From: Lineus longissimus
Taxonomy: Eukaryota > Nemertea > Pilidiophora > Heteronemertea > Lineidae
Assembly: GCF_910592395.1 (NCBI RefSeq)
Contig: NC_088325.1
Span: forward strand, 11,102,109-11,166,108
Length of the DNA: 64,000 nt
Direction of reading: 5' to 3'
Position numbers and translations under genes: made by a program. The notes under the pieces are model-generated. The model did not search any database. It saw only the letters and a list, made by a program, of their open reading frames with translations, and was not told the DNA's origin. Each line of letters starts with the position of its first letter. Within the stretch, counting starts at the first letter, position 1. Shown piece after piece: positions 1-9,410 of the stretch.

Positions 1-2683
1 TCTTAGCTTAGATCTTAGTACAGTTTCAGTGAGTGTCATTTTACTTAACTCACGAAAATTACTATAAAATTTCATTCTACAAACTACAATGACTAAACAT
101 TACATTTCCAGGGCTGATGCACCAAGTACATGTACATCCCTATTAGTCTTTGATGTCTGCCAAGGTTGGGGCGAGCCTGATGCTAACTGTGATCATCATA
201 CTGTGTATAGTACTTGACATGTGAACATATTTGAATGTCGTTCCTATACTATGTGCCAAGTTATGCAGTTCTACTTACCTACCTTTGGCAATCCAACTAC
301 TAGTATTAAGATAAAGAGCAAAAACACGGTCGGTGAAATGGATAAAGTAGACATAGTTTATGGCATGCCAGTCGGCAAGAAAATGATTGCCAAAAACGTA
401 TTACTAATTGTACAGTACTATAGCTAAATTTAAACGAATTTCTGGTACGAAAGTACTGGCGACAGGTACGCCTGCACAAACCCTTTGCCAATACATCAAC
501 ATAACTAACAACTCAAAACCCGGATGATATACACATATCATAATCATGATAAAATGAACAATGCATTACAATGGATCACATACTCCTAGCCAGAAGGAAT
601 ATTTGACCTAATTTGCAAAAGGCTTAGCTGAAATACCTTTCGGGCAAAGTCTATTCAATCTAGATTGTAATTCGGGCATAACGATATTTTTCGAAAGCAA
701 AATGGATTTTACCATATTCTTGAGGAATAAAAAAATCATATTCACCAAATTCGGTTTGTGATAAGCTGTCTTAACGTATTTGTGTTTGGGGGAATAAATG
801 CTAGGGTATATACATTCTACATATTTTTTTAAAGACGTGAATTCACGCAAGCGAATTCCAACAAGGGATCGTTGAGACGAACATAACGGTACGCCTCCGG
901 TTTAGAAATAGACAAGGGTTGGCAAATGACATTCGGAATTGTGGAATGCAACAATGATGCGTTCCCACGCAACCCACTTTCAAGATAAGAACATGATAGC
1001 GGAAGTTTTGTTTTTTTGTAACTTTGCTTTGATTTCGAAAATAGCCACTTTGGGTACGATTCGCGTCTCCAGATTACAAAGCAAGCTATTACTAAAGTTT
1101 ATATTTATTCAAACTTTGCCAAGGATTTTGTTAAATCCATTGTGTCGAGTTTCTTATGTGTATGGAGGCATTGAATTCGATAGATTTCGAACATGTTGTA
1201 ATATGTTCGCTTGTTTTCCCCAGTGTTCGAGTATCTTGGTTAAACTTTTTATGATCACCAGCTTTTTTATTTGAATGATTTGAACACTAAATATGGACAT
1301 GCCTGGCTTGCAATAACAGTGTTTAATGGAAAAAGTATGACCACATTTGAAGACATATACATTTGTGCGTTTGTAGACGATTAAACTATAGTTGTATTTG
1401 CGCTTATCGTTACGTCAACTACGTACATAGTTTGGATTGACAGACCTAAGATCACTGTATATGTTTTAGCGAAATCAAAACAAACGCCAAAAGCAAGACG
1501 TCATGAACAGACAACTTGATTTCGCCCATCATTGTCTATCCCAATGTTGAATGGTGTCAATCACGTGCATAATTTCTATCGATGCTTGGCTTGAATATTC
1601 AGAAATGGTTTCAGATCGGTGGGGAGAGAATAACCGTTATACCGATAGCTGAATAATTATTCAGACTGAGACACTTTGCAAATGAAAAGCCATACATGCA
1701 AGATGTTGTAATGAGCCGCCCATATACACATAATAAGGGTTCAGGATGCTACACGTTATCTCCATATGGGCTAATATTCGTCGATATTTGTCCCTGTCTG
1801 ACGTTGACCATTGCGAAACGTGATAGAGCAAAAGGCCAGAGAATTATTTCGAGCCCTCGCGAAATAACTATTTGACATGTATGTCAATCACTTGTCAATG
1901 AGATATGTCCAAGAAGACTATCGGTTTATGTACTCGGTTCTTAAAGTTGATGTCCGTGCTTGAGAATAGGACGGTCTGATTCCTTGGTCGAAACTCCTGA
2001 TCATATCATTGTTAGATTATCATAGGTAAGATCGCATTAAACTTTGTCTAGAGAGTCTACATGTATGTAGGCTACGTGTGCACTTTTATAGGGGTTTTGT
2101 AAAACTTTCAGTAGATCAAATGAATCTTACAAAAACATTGCAAAAATTAAACAGTTCGGGCATATATAAGATGTGCAGAATACAGTAAGTATGATTAAGC
2201 ATGTCCGTCACAATACACGACTAATTATTGTGCGATTCGATTGATTTTTGTCATCAAACTGACATGTTCTTCCTTGGAGGACCGTGATTGTCTATACCAG
2301 CCAGCCAATGCTTGTTTGATATGGTAAGAAACCGACATTCACTTCAAGTCGCATCCAAGTTCGATTTGCCAGATTAAGCAGCGGCGCGTATAAAGTTAAC
2401 CCGGCGTGTAGATGAACCTGATTCGCCCATATTCTTACCACCTGACGCAGCACTAATGTATTTGGCTAATCGGGGGTATTACTATAGACCCTAGTTTATC
2501 CGGGGAGGAAATTGGCTGATATCTAGGCTATGCAGGTACGTTTCTGTGTCATATCATTTATGAGGGCTATATCTGCTCCAATTTATCGCATCTTCGTCGC
2601 TGTCCCCCATGCAGTTACGCCGTGGCCGAAAAAAAGACAATTATATCACACGCCCAGCTCAATATAAGACATGTAAGAGGCCA
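1..2683. other. Non-coding stretch, nothing recognised
   Basis: I see no gene, RNA or clear repeat here. The open frames are short (up to 111 codons), in mixed frames and on both strands, as expected by chance. A TACATGTA-type palindrome occurs near 126-135. The sequence is AT-rich with no compositional break. Confidence 0.6.
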
Positions 2684-2840
2684 TTGCTCGGTTATTCAAA
2701 AGCACAAACGGCACATTATTCATTACGAATACGTTAGGTAACATTAATGACGTTATCTCTTTCAGCTAAACCCATTATATATTCTCGTTAAGACTTAACG
2801 ACTACGTTAAAGCTAACAACGCCGTTTTCAACCACATATA
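2684..2840 (+). repeat. Dispersed repeat family 'cccggttgttc', copy 1
   Basis: This is the first of two adjacent diverged copies of a unit of about 160 bp. It opens with a 'cggttattcaaaagcaca' block. It continues with 'gacgttatctctttcag', a run of gttaa/ttaac motifs, and 'cgccgttttcaacca'. The same blocks recur in order at 2847-3010, and partly at 26262-26392 and, reversed, at 32663-32735. The start resembles the reverse complement of the end (ttgttcaaaa against ttttcaacaa), so it may be a small inverted-repeat (MITE-like) element. No coding content is seen. Confidence 0.7.
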
Positions 2841-2846
2841 TGTATA

Positions 2847-3010
2847 GCCCAGGGCCCGGTTGTTCAAAAGCACAAAAGTCACGTTATCCCTAACGGTTAC
2901 GTTAAGTATCCTTAAGGACGTTATCTCTTTCAGTTAAACCCATTAAAATGTTCACGTTAAAACTTAACGACTAGCTAAAGCGAACGCCGTTTTCAACAAC
3001 ATAGCCCAGG
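2847..3010 (+). repeat. Dispersed repeat family 'cccggttgttc', copy 2 (tandem)
   Basis: This is the second tandem copy of the unit that starts at 2684. It is better preserved at the 5' edge ('agggcccggttgttcaaaag') and closes with 'gccgttttcaacaac' then 'atagcccagg'. The words 'agcccagg' sit at both ends of this copy, which could be a target duplication or the family's true terminus. By eye the two copies share long blocks but differ by many substitutions and small indels, so the duplication or double insertion is not recent. Confidence 0.7.
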
Positions 3011-4289
3011 ATGAAGGAAATCACGTTATTTCCTCCTGAAGAGGTCCATTTGTCAGATGTGTGAGAATATACCAACACTGCAAACACGGTGGCTATAAGA
3101 AGAATTGATAAATAATCTTACCCTAAAACATGTAATGCAAGAGTTCTAACGGAGAATGATGGTCTCATGGTTAACAGCTAAAACCTAGATTGAATCACGT
3201 CGGGTAAAAGTATTGGTTTACCTCGAAAAAAAACACGTTAATGACAAGTTACATTTTGGCCAGGTTTTCCAACTCAGTTTGACTGATCAGTTTTTCATTA
3301 CATGTATATATCGAAACGAAAGTATAGCTGTACGTTTTAATGAAAAAGTGAGTACATTTTCCTTGAAACGTGTCTTTGCCCTTTTATCAGCCATTTGGAA
3401 AAGATATCATATCAATCACTTATCATGGATCAAATTACGCGACCTTTAGTAGTTAAGACTCGAAGGTGATAGCAAAAAAAACAAAGACGAAAGTATAATT
3501 AACTTCTGAAACGCATCGAAATCAAATTATAAGATGGTTTTATTGAAAAAAGTGAAATGTGAACATTCACAAATGAAACTCCATCTGAAATAAGGTAATT
3601 AGGGTTATTTATAAATTGCGGAATAGATCTTCGACACGAGCGAATTTTCCCGATGGCATAATTGCCTTGATTAGTCATTTGATACCCTTGGGAGTTCATC
3701 TCAAAGATAGAAGCCTCAAAGAATAACCGAGTCGTCATTAGAGAATGGAATGCTTTGAACCTTGTTGTACGGATGTCGCTGTGTCGTGCGCACCCGTGGG
3801 AACGATGTCCTGAGAACAGTAAAGCCAAATTCTTACTAGTCTGACGCGCACGCATGCCTATCCGATCAGAGTCCTACTTACGACCAAAATTTAATTCAGA
3901 CACCGATGGTCGAATCTCAGATGAAGAGGCTGAAGAGTTTTTCATCAAATTGAGAAAATGGGACTTTCACGATTATGACGTAAATAATTTTAACATATGA
4001 AATCAATGTTGTAGAAAGAGCTCACTTTTGCTGTCTACACCACCTCTTTATCATCATGGGATATGCGACACTTCTACTCTAATGCAACCCTTTGCCCTAC
4101 ACAACCAGTATATTATATCTCATCAAAACTAAAATGTGTACGGCATGTCCAAAACCACCTCACTACACTTGAGAAAATCTTTATTAGTGATCAGCCATTA
4201 GTCTGTTCCTGCATGAGGAGGCACGTGGAGGCGAGACAAGGTAAAGACATTCCACGCCAACATTTTTACGAAATTCAACGCTCGATCAG
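3011..4289. other. Non-coding stretch upstream of the gypsy remnant
   Basis: No gene or repeat is recognised. In particular I see no long terminal repeat, primer-binding site, gag zinc knuckle or protease motif ahead of the pol fragment. The retrotransposon therefore appears truncated at its 5' side at about 4.29 kb. A 118-codon minus-strand open frame at 3499-3855 has no recognisable motif. Confidence 0.5.
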
Positions 4290-4609
4290 AATCAGTGGGG
4301 ACTGTCGCAGCGATGGATGATGACGAGTTGGAACAGAATGGACAAGCATATGGAGGGTTGCCTGCTTTGGACCCTGGGTCGATGTGCCATAGCAGTGAAA
4401 CGATGAATGACGTCCATGTTAGCGAGAAGTTATCCCTGTCTCAGAGGCAACAGGTTGAGGAAGTGTTGTCATCCTTTAGTGATGTGTTGTCGGGTCATCC
4501 CGGGCAGACGACTTTGATCGAACATGACATAAAGACTACAACGGATAATCCAGTGCGGGTTAAACAGGACCGGCTACCTTACAGCATGCAGTCCATCGTC
4601 CAATCGTTA
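4290..4609 (+). pseudogene. gypsy pol: linker before reverse transcriptase (fragment)
   Basis: A single open frame carries GTVAAM, an acidic stretch, then the conserved LSLSQRQQVEEVLSSFSDVL and PVRVKQ..LPYSMQS segments. In Ty3/gypsy polyproteins these lie between protease and RT. The frame is lost just after SMQSIV (about 4600-4612), where the reading phase changes to that of the next segment. The protease active-site motif (DTG/DSG) is not present upstream, so the element is truncated in or after protease. Confidence 0.85.
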
Positions 4610-4974
4610 ATGAAGTGGAGATGTTGGAGGTTGGAGTGGTTGTTCCCACTTACTCGCCTTACTCTGCACCTATAGTGATTGTGATGAAGAAGGACGGCAC
4701 GAATCGGTTCTGTATAGACAATAGAGCTTTGAACAGGGTAACTGTATTCGACCTAGTGCCAATCCCATGCATTGAAAGCATCTTTGTGAGGTTGTCCGGG
4801 AAGAAATACTGATTTGATTTGACCAAAGGTTATTGGCAAGTCCCCTTGTCAGAGCGTGCGAGTAAGATGTCAGCTTTCACGGTTCCTCATGTCGGGCATT
4901 ATCGTTTTACAGTGATGCCGTTTGGGTTGGTTAACGCACCAGCCACCTTCACAAGACTTATGAGGATAGTCTTG
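4610..4974 (+). pseudogene. gypsy reverse transcriptase, first copy, fingers/palm part
   Basis: One reading frame carries VEMLEVGVVVP, SPYSAPIVIVMKKDGTNRF, DNRALNRVTVF, then a TGA stop at 4810-4812, then FDLTKGYWQVPLSERA and MPFGLVNAPATFTRLM. The first catalytic Asp (in FDL) is visible. The stop arises from a 6-base deletion: the sister copy at 5577 onward has three codons (ISE) where this copy has one stop codon. After RIVLKG (about 4970) the protein loses similarity before the expected YxDD motif. Confidence 0.9.
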
Positions 4975-5009
4975 AAGGGGAAGATGATACAATCCTATGA
5001 GACGTACCG

Positions 5010-5340
5010 TGGGAGGTTCATTTGGACCCTATCAGGGACTTTCTGTTGCGGTTAAGGAAGGGTGATTTGACAGCAAAGCCATCGAAAATCTTCATCGGCT
5101 TTGTTAGCTTGGAATTTTATGGACACACTGTCGGCAACAAAATTCAGCAGCCACAATATACCAAGGTTGAGGCCATTCATAATGCAATAGTACCATTGAC
5201 GAAAAACAAGTTCGAGCATTTCTCGGTTTGGTGGGATTAACCAGGAGTTCGTACCAAGCTTTGCGGAGATTGCACTTCCATTGACTGACTTGGCGAAGAA
5301 GGGCCATCATGTAAGAGTGATTTGGTCGAGAGGTAATTTA
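5010..5340 (+). pseudogene. gypsy RT thumb and connection region
   Basis: The open frame IRDFLLRLRKGDLTAKPSK...SLEFYGHTVGNKIQQPQ matches the region after the RT active site in Ty3/gypsy elements. Near 5210 the phase shifts: FLGLVG is read in another frame. Near 5245 it shifts again, with FAEIALPLTDLAKK in a third frame. Small insertions or deletions have therefore accumulated here. Nothing replaces the missing catalytic loop upstream. Confidence 0.85.
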
Positions 5341-5570
5341 CTACGCTGAAGAAGGTCCTCACAGCAAGCCCTATTTTGAATCTACCCGACTTGGAGAATG
5401 CTTTCACCATCAGGACAGATGCATCTGACCGCGTTGTGGGGGCGATCCTGTTGCAGGAAGAGGAAGGGGTGGAATGGCCCGTAGCCTACGCTAGCCGAAA
5501 GCTGCTACCCCGAGAAGTTAACTACTCGACCATCGAGAAAGAGTGTCTTGCAATAGTCTGGGGTATCCTC
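5341..5570 (+). pseudogene. gypsy RNase H, N-terminal part
   Basis: An open frame carries LTASPILNLPDLENAFTIRT, TDASDRVVGAILLQ, WPVAYASRKLLPRE and NYSTIEKECLAIVW. These are the RNase H signature segments of Ty3/gypsy pol, with the first Asp (TDAS) and the Glu (IEKE) visible. The domain stops abruptly after VWGI at about 5570. The segment that should follow is absent, because the sequence jumps back to RT. The missing C-terminal half would remove the remaining catalytic acidic residues. Confidence 0.9.
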
Positions 5571-5818
5571 TGTATAGGCTATAGAGCTTTGAACAAGGTA
5601 ACTGTATTCGACCCAGAGCGAATCCCATGCATTGCAAGCATCTTTGCGAGGTTGTCAAGGAAGAAATACATCTCTGAGTTTGATTTGACCAAAGGTTATT
5701 GGCAAATCCCCTTGTCGGAGCGAGCGAGTATGATATCAGCTTTCACGGTTCCTAATGCCGGGCATTATCATTTTACGGTGATGCCGTTTGGGTTGGTTAA
5801 CGCACCAGCCACCTTCAC
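5571..5818 (+). pseudogene. gypsy reverse transcriptase, second copy (mid-RT piece)
   Basis: This copy aligns with 4711-4952 across its whole length. By eye there are about 19 mismatches in roughly 240 aligned bases, and one 6-base difference that restores the three residues lost at the first copy's stop. It carries RALNKVTVF, ISEFDLTKGYWQIPL and MPFGLVNAPATFT. It is fused in frame behind RNase H (VWGIL then CIGYRALN), so the open frame runs through the junction. Similarity ends at 5818, after 'gccaccttcac'. Confidence 0.92.
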
Positions 5819-8052
5819 CATCATATTGACCGGCTTGCGTTTACTCATAGGTCAACAATAAGGCAATAAGTGGCAGATATGGCAGGTAATATCAAATGCA
5901 TATTGCACAGATTATGTGCCATTGACAAGCGAATGATCCCCTTGGTGGGAATCAGATATTGGTCATAGATATCGGACTGTCTTACAGCATGTCACATACA
6001 ATCACGAGCACTAAGTTAATGTTATACGCTTATGAGATCAACGTAAGGGGTCAGTTTTACGCGGTATCATTGTAAATTGGCTTGACATCGTGACATCGAA
6101 TACGTGTGGTCACTGATGTGGGCCTTCATGTGCATATGTTTGCTAAATGTTGTTGCAGTAAAGTTTCAAACTGACCGAGCTTACCTTGACTAATCAACTA
6201 CACTTCAATTTTTTGTTAAGAATTATATAGAAATATAATGATTTGTAAATGTTCATACAATTACTGATAGAGTAATCGAACAATGAGCCTTACGATCGCC
6301 GATTATTCCCCCATCCCCAATTAGTCTCACAATCTGCACGCTTCTTTATGAAAAGAAGGGAAGCGGCAGTTCCGTGGACACTGCCATCAAAAAGGAACAT
6401 CAGACACTTACAAACAATGCGGTGTCCTCAATCAAAGTAAGCATCTGACGAGTGCCGAGTGTTCGTGACAGCCAATCGGAAAGGCGCATCCGCTCTGGCT
6501 TTGTCTGAACGATGCTGTTTAGGGTCTATGACCTTAAGCAGTGTCTGAGCGATGGCATTTATGACCGACAGGACAAAGACGGTGGTTTTATCGATTCCAT
6601 AGGTTTACCATCTATTCATGTCAGTGCCACCTGTTCGTTGGCAACCTATCGAAAATCGGCATTTACTTCTTCGTTTTATGTCGAAGTTCCAAACTGATTT
6701 GATAGGCGTGTGTATAATAGATCTTCGTCCACACGGGGGGTGGACCTGTTCTAATTGTATTCATGTTTCTCAGCCTCCTCAAAGCAAACACTTCATTGAC
6801 GCTTCGTTCAATAACTGGACATGCCAGGCAAACTCTAGATCTTCATCCTGACGTAGTCACTATTTTCTTGATATAATGCCGCTCTCTTTAAAATGGTTCG
6901 GCGTATAAAAATGGTTTGCATTGACACGGTGTGGTCGGTCTACTGTGAACAAATAGTCTGTACGTTCCTTCACTCGCACACAACATATATCAACGGTAGT
7001 ACTTACAAATAAATAATAACAATAAGTATCATTTGTCAACAAATAAGTTTGAGTATTTGTCAATGCAGCTGATTCCTTAGAAATATTCGATTAAAGTCCA
7101 AGTGTGTTTGTCCGAGTAGGGTCATAAGCTGAATAATATTCGTTGGGCTATCTTGCTATGAAGAAGAACCACTCAAAATGAGCGAAGGCACATTCTTCCT
7201 CCCTTGGTTAATGGATCAACAGGCGCCGATATCTAATCAGCAACACCATTAAGAAGCTTAATAAGTTGCGTATGGCATGTCTGAGCCCTTTTCCAATTCG
7301 TAACTGATGTCACTGTGTCTGGCTTCCTTCACCTGGAAATGTCACAGCGTCAATATAATATTCCACGGACCGGAGTAGCAGTCGCATCCCTTTGTGTCTG
7401 AAAAGCGACTGTCTGTGTGCTAAGATTGCAAAAATAGGCTAAAATATTGTTACCGCACAGTGGCTAGAGGTCATATGCTTTTCATACCTCTTTCACCGCT
7501 ATATGCTCTCTGTGAGGACATGTATATTGTCCAGATAAACATATTGAAATACATGTACATCAATCTACATGTACCGTGTTTTAAAAAGCCAAACCAGGAG
7601 TAACATAAACCTCATTAAACAATTGGTTGGACCCTTTTCCAGTGGGAATTTGATTTCCGTTGTACTGGTTTCTTAATTGTTGTCACTTGAATCATTTATA
7701 AATCTGATCAGAATGAAAATGAGAATGTTTAACCGGCTAGAGCAAATCCACATAGCGTGCACGTAATCACGCGAATGTCTTCACGAAGGGCCACCTGGGT
7801 CTAATTCCATTGCGCCGGATCAAGGAGAAGATTGGAGGATCACAGACTGGGTTTATTGGATCTGCCTGCCATTTGTCTTGGCTCAAAATAGGATTTGTTT
7901 CCCCATGGTTTGCTTGAGCCTGGAATCACACTGAGGACTCCCTTAAAGGTCACGCCATGGATTGCTCTCCCAGCGTCACAAAATGACGTTGCATGGGAAT
8001 AATTTCGCACTGCCAAGAGACAGTCCATTGACGCTGCATGTACGTATTACCA
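5819..8052. other. Non-coding stretch downstream of the gypsy remnant
   Basis: No integrase, 3' LTR or polypurine tract is seen after the RT duplicate. Open frames at 6512-6851 and 7840-8147 are short, overlap on both strands and carry no motif I recognise. A pair of 'tacatgtacat' words sits near 7552-7574. Confidence 0.5.
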
Positions 8053-8250
8053 CAATTGTGACTCGTCACACCAAAACCAGGCGCATGTCGCACAGAAGAT
8101 GAGCCTAAATGACACCAGAAGATAATGGGAGAAATTGATGTGCTCATATTTCACAAACGGCAGACAATAGAGAAATGAACAAACAGTCCGTCTCAACCTG
8201 CCAAGCTCAGAGCGACATGCGCCTGGTTTTGCTGTGACGGATCACAATTG
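8053..8250. mobile_element. 198-bp foldback element with 39-bp terminal inverted repeats
   Basis: The left arm 8053-8091 (caattgtga...gcgcatgtcgc) is the reverse complement of 8212-8250 with about three mismatches in 39 bases. The arms share 'aaaaccaggcgcatgtcgc' exactly. Between them lie 120 bp with no motif I recognise. No clear target-site duplication is visible. The size, arms and lack of coding content suit a MITE or a transcribed hairpin. Short open frames crossing it are by-products. Confidence 0.8.
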
Positions 8251-9262
8251 ATGAAGACTAAGAATATAAAAGCAAACTTTGGCATATTATCTCATTCAAT
8301 ACCTTCAATACGCCAAAAGTAAACTGCCAACTTTTTGATACTTTTGCCTTATCGATACTATATTCGAGGATTCTTTACTCTTTCCGTTTGATAGACTGAC
8401 ACATTTAAAGGTTGCTGTCACGCTTAGTTTGATCTTACCTCGTCGATAACGTCGGATCATTTATTAATCTATTACACATTCAATCATTGACAAAATAATC
8501 AATCAATATGTCAATATTCGTTATTTTCAGTCGATTTCAATTAGCGTGACATCATTCTGGGTTTCAAACATGACCTTGATAATGTTGATCATCTGATTTT
8601 TAGTTAATTGAATATGTCTATTTCTTAAGTGTTATATGCGACGCAAAATCCTCCCTACGACATTGAAAGTCAAGAAATAGGAAGTGAGCGAAAGTGATCG
8701 AACTCAGAGAACTCAGAGTGATCGAACCGGTGCGAATTATTTAATGAACTCGACCTACAACGGGGCGATATATATATTATATAGCTATACATGTACATCA
8801 CTATACATGTACTGGTGAGTGAGTACTATACTGCATATTTTCTGGACTGGATCGGATCGGACGTAAATTTAACAACAATTAGAGTGCATTCTGTCAAAAG
8901 CACATGGCAATCTACGAAATATACTCTAACCTCTGTGAATAGTTGAAAAAACGTAATCTTAGCACCCACATTTGTCTTAATTTCCCATTACCCTGCTTAA
9001 GTCTAACCAACAGAAAATACCCCGAGTCTGCCAAAGACAGATTCCTACTAATGCATCGACGCAATCACATCGTTGGTTGAGACTCAAGCGGTGTTAAGCG
9101 TCAGCCAAAATAGCTTTTAGGATTCGGGGATCCTCGAACAACGTCTGGCGTTGACAATTTAAAGTGGTTGTTGTGACGAAGATGCCGGCGAAGATGGGAA
9201 GAAAATTGATGCTGAGTAAACGCAGCGCTGTGCTATTGGTGGAGTGTTTCAAAAGCGTTAAC
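8251..9262. other. Non-coding stretch with homeodomain-like AT motifs
   Basis: No gene is seen. At 8480-8515 there is a dense run of TTGACA, ATCAATCA (reverse complement TGATTGAT) and TGTCAA words resembling MEIS and PBX/HOX sites. An AT-rich patch with paired 'tacatgtac' words lies at 8767-8815. Binding is not shown. Confidence 0.4.
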
Positions 9263-9410
9263 TACAGTAGAACCTTTCTTCTAAGGACTACCTCGGACTG
9301 AGAAGTGATGTCCTTAATAGAGAGGTGTCCTGATTAGAGAGGTCAAATTGACTGGAAACAACCAATTTGGGACCCAAACTAGTGTTCTTTATAGAGAGGT
9401 GTCCACTGTA
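9263..9410 (+). repeat. Dispersed repeat family 'agagaggt', copy 1
   Basis: About 148 bp running from 'tacagtagaacc' to 'gtccactgta'. It contains three 'agagaggt' words, 'gtccttaatagagaggtgtc' and 'tttgggaccc'. The outer ends are roughly complementary (tacagtagaacc against the reverse of the closing gtgtccactgta), so it may have short terminal inverted repeats. Related copies in the same orientation lie at 15546-15683 and 35741-35876. Confidence 0.8.

Larger units (their letters stand above)
4290..5818 (+). pseudogene. Broken Ty3/gypsy-type pol remnant (RT + RNase H + second RT piece)
   Basis: This is a decayed retrotransposon polyprotein that once encoded reverse transcriptase and RNase H. 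Seen in order: the linker before RT (QRQQVEEVLSSFSDVL, then LPYSMQS), RT block 1 (SPYSAPIVIV, KKDGTNRFCIDNRALN), the first catalytic block (FDLTKGYWQ), MPFGLVNAPATF, the RT thumb side (LTAKPSK, SLEFYGH), the connection region, and RNase H (TDASDR, YASRKLLPRE, IEKECLAIVW). It needs several frame changes (near 4600-4612, 5210, 5245 and 5330) and carries an in-frame TGA at 4810. The region where the YxDD catalytic pair should lie (about 4975-5020) is scrambled or lost. From 5571 a second copy of mid-RT follows RNase H directly, where the rest of RNase H and integrase should be. No LTR, gag, protease or integrase is seen. It is not functional as it stands. Confidence 0.93.

Noticed and set aside
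5819-6300. Search for a 3' LTR or integrase after the gypsy remnant
   Set aside because: No TG...CA terminal repeat, polypurine tract or integrase motif could be seen, and no matching sequence lies upstream of 4290.
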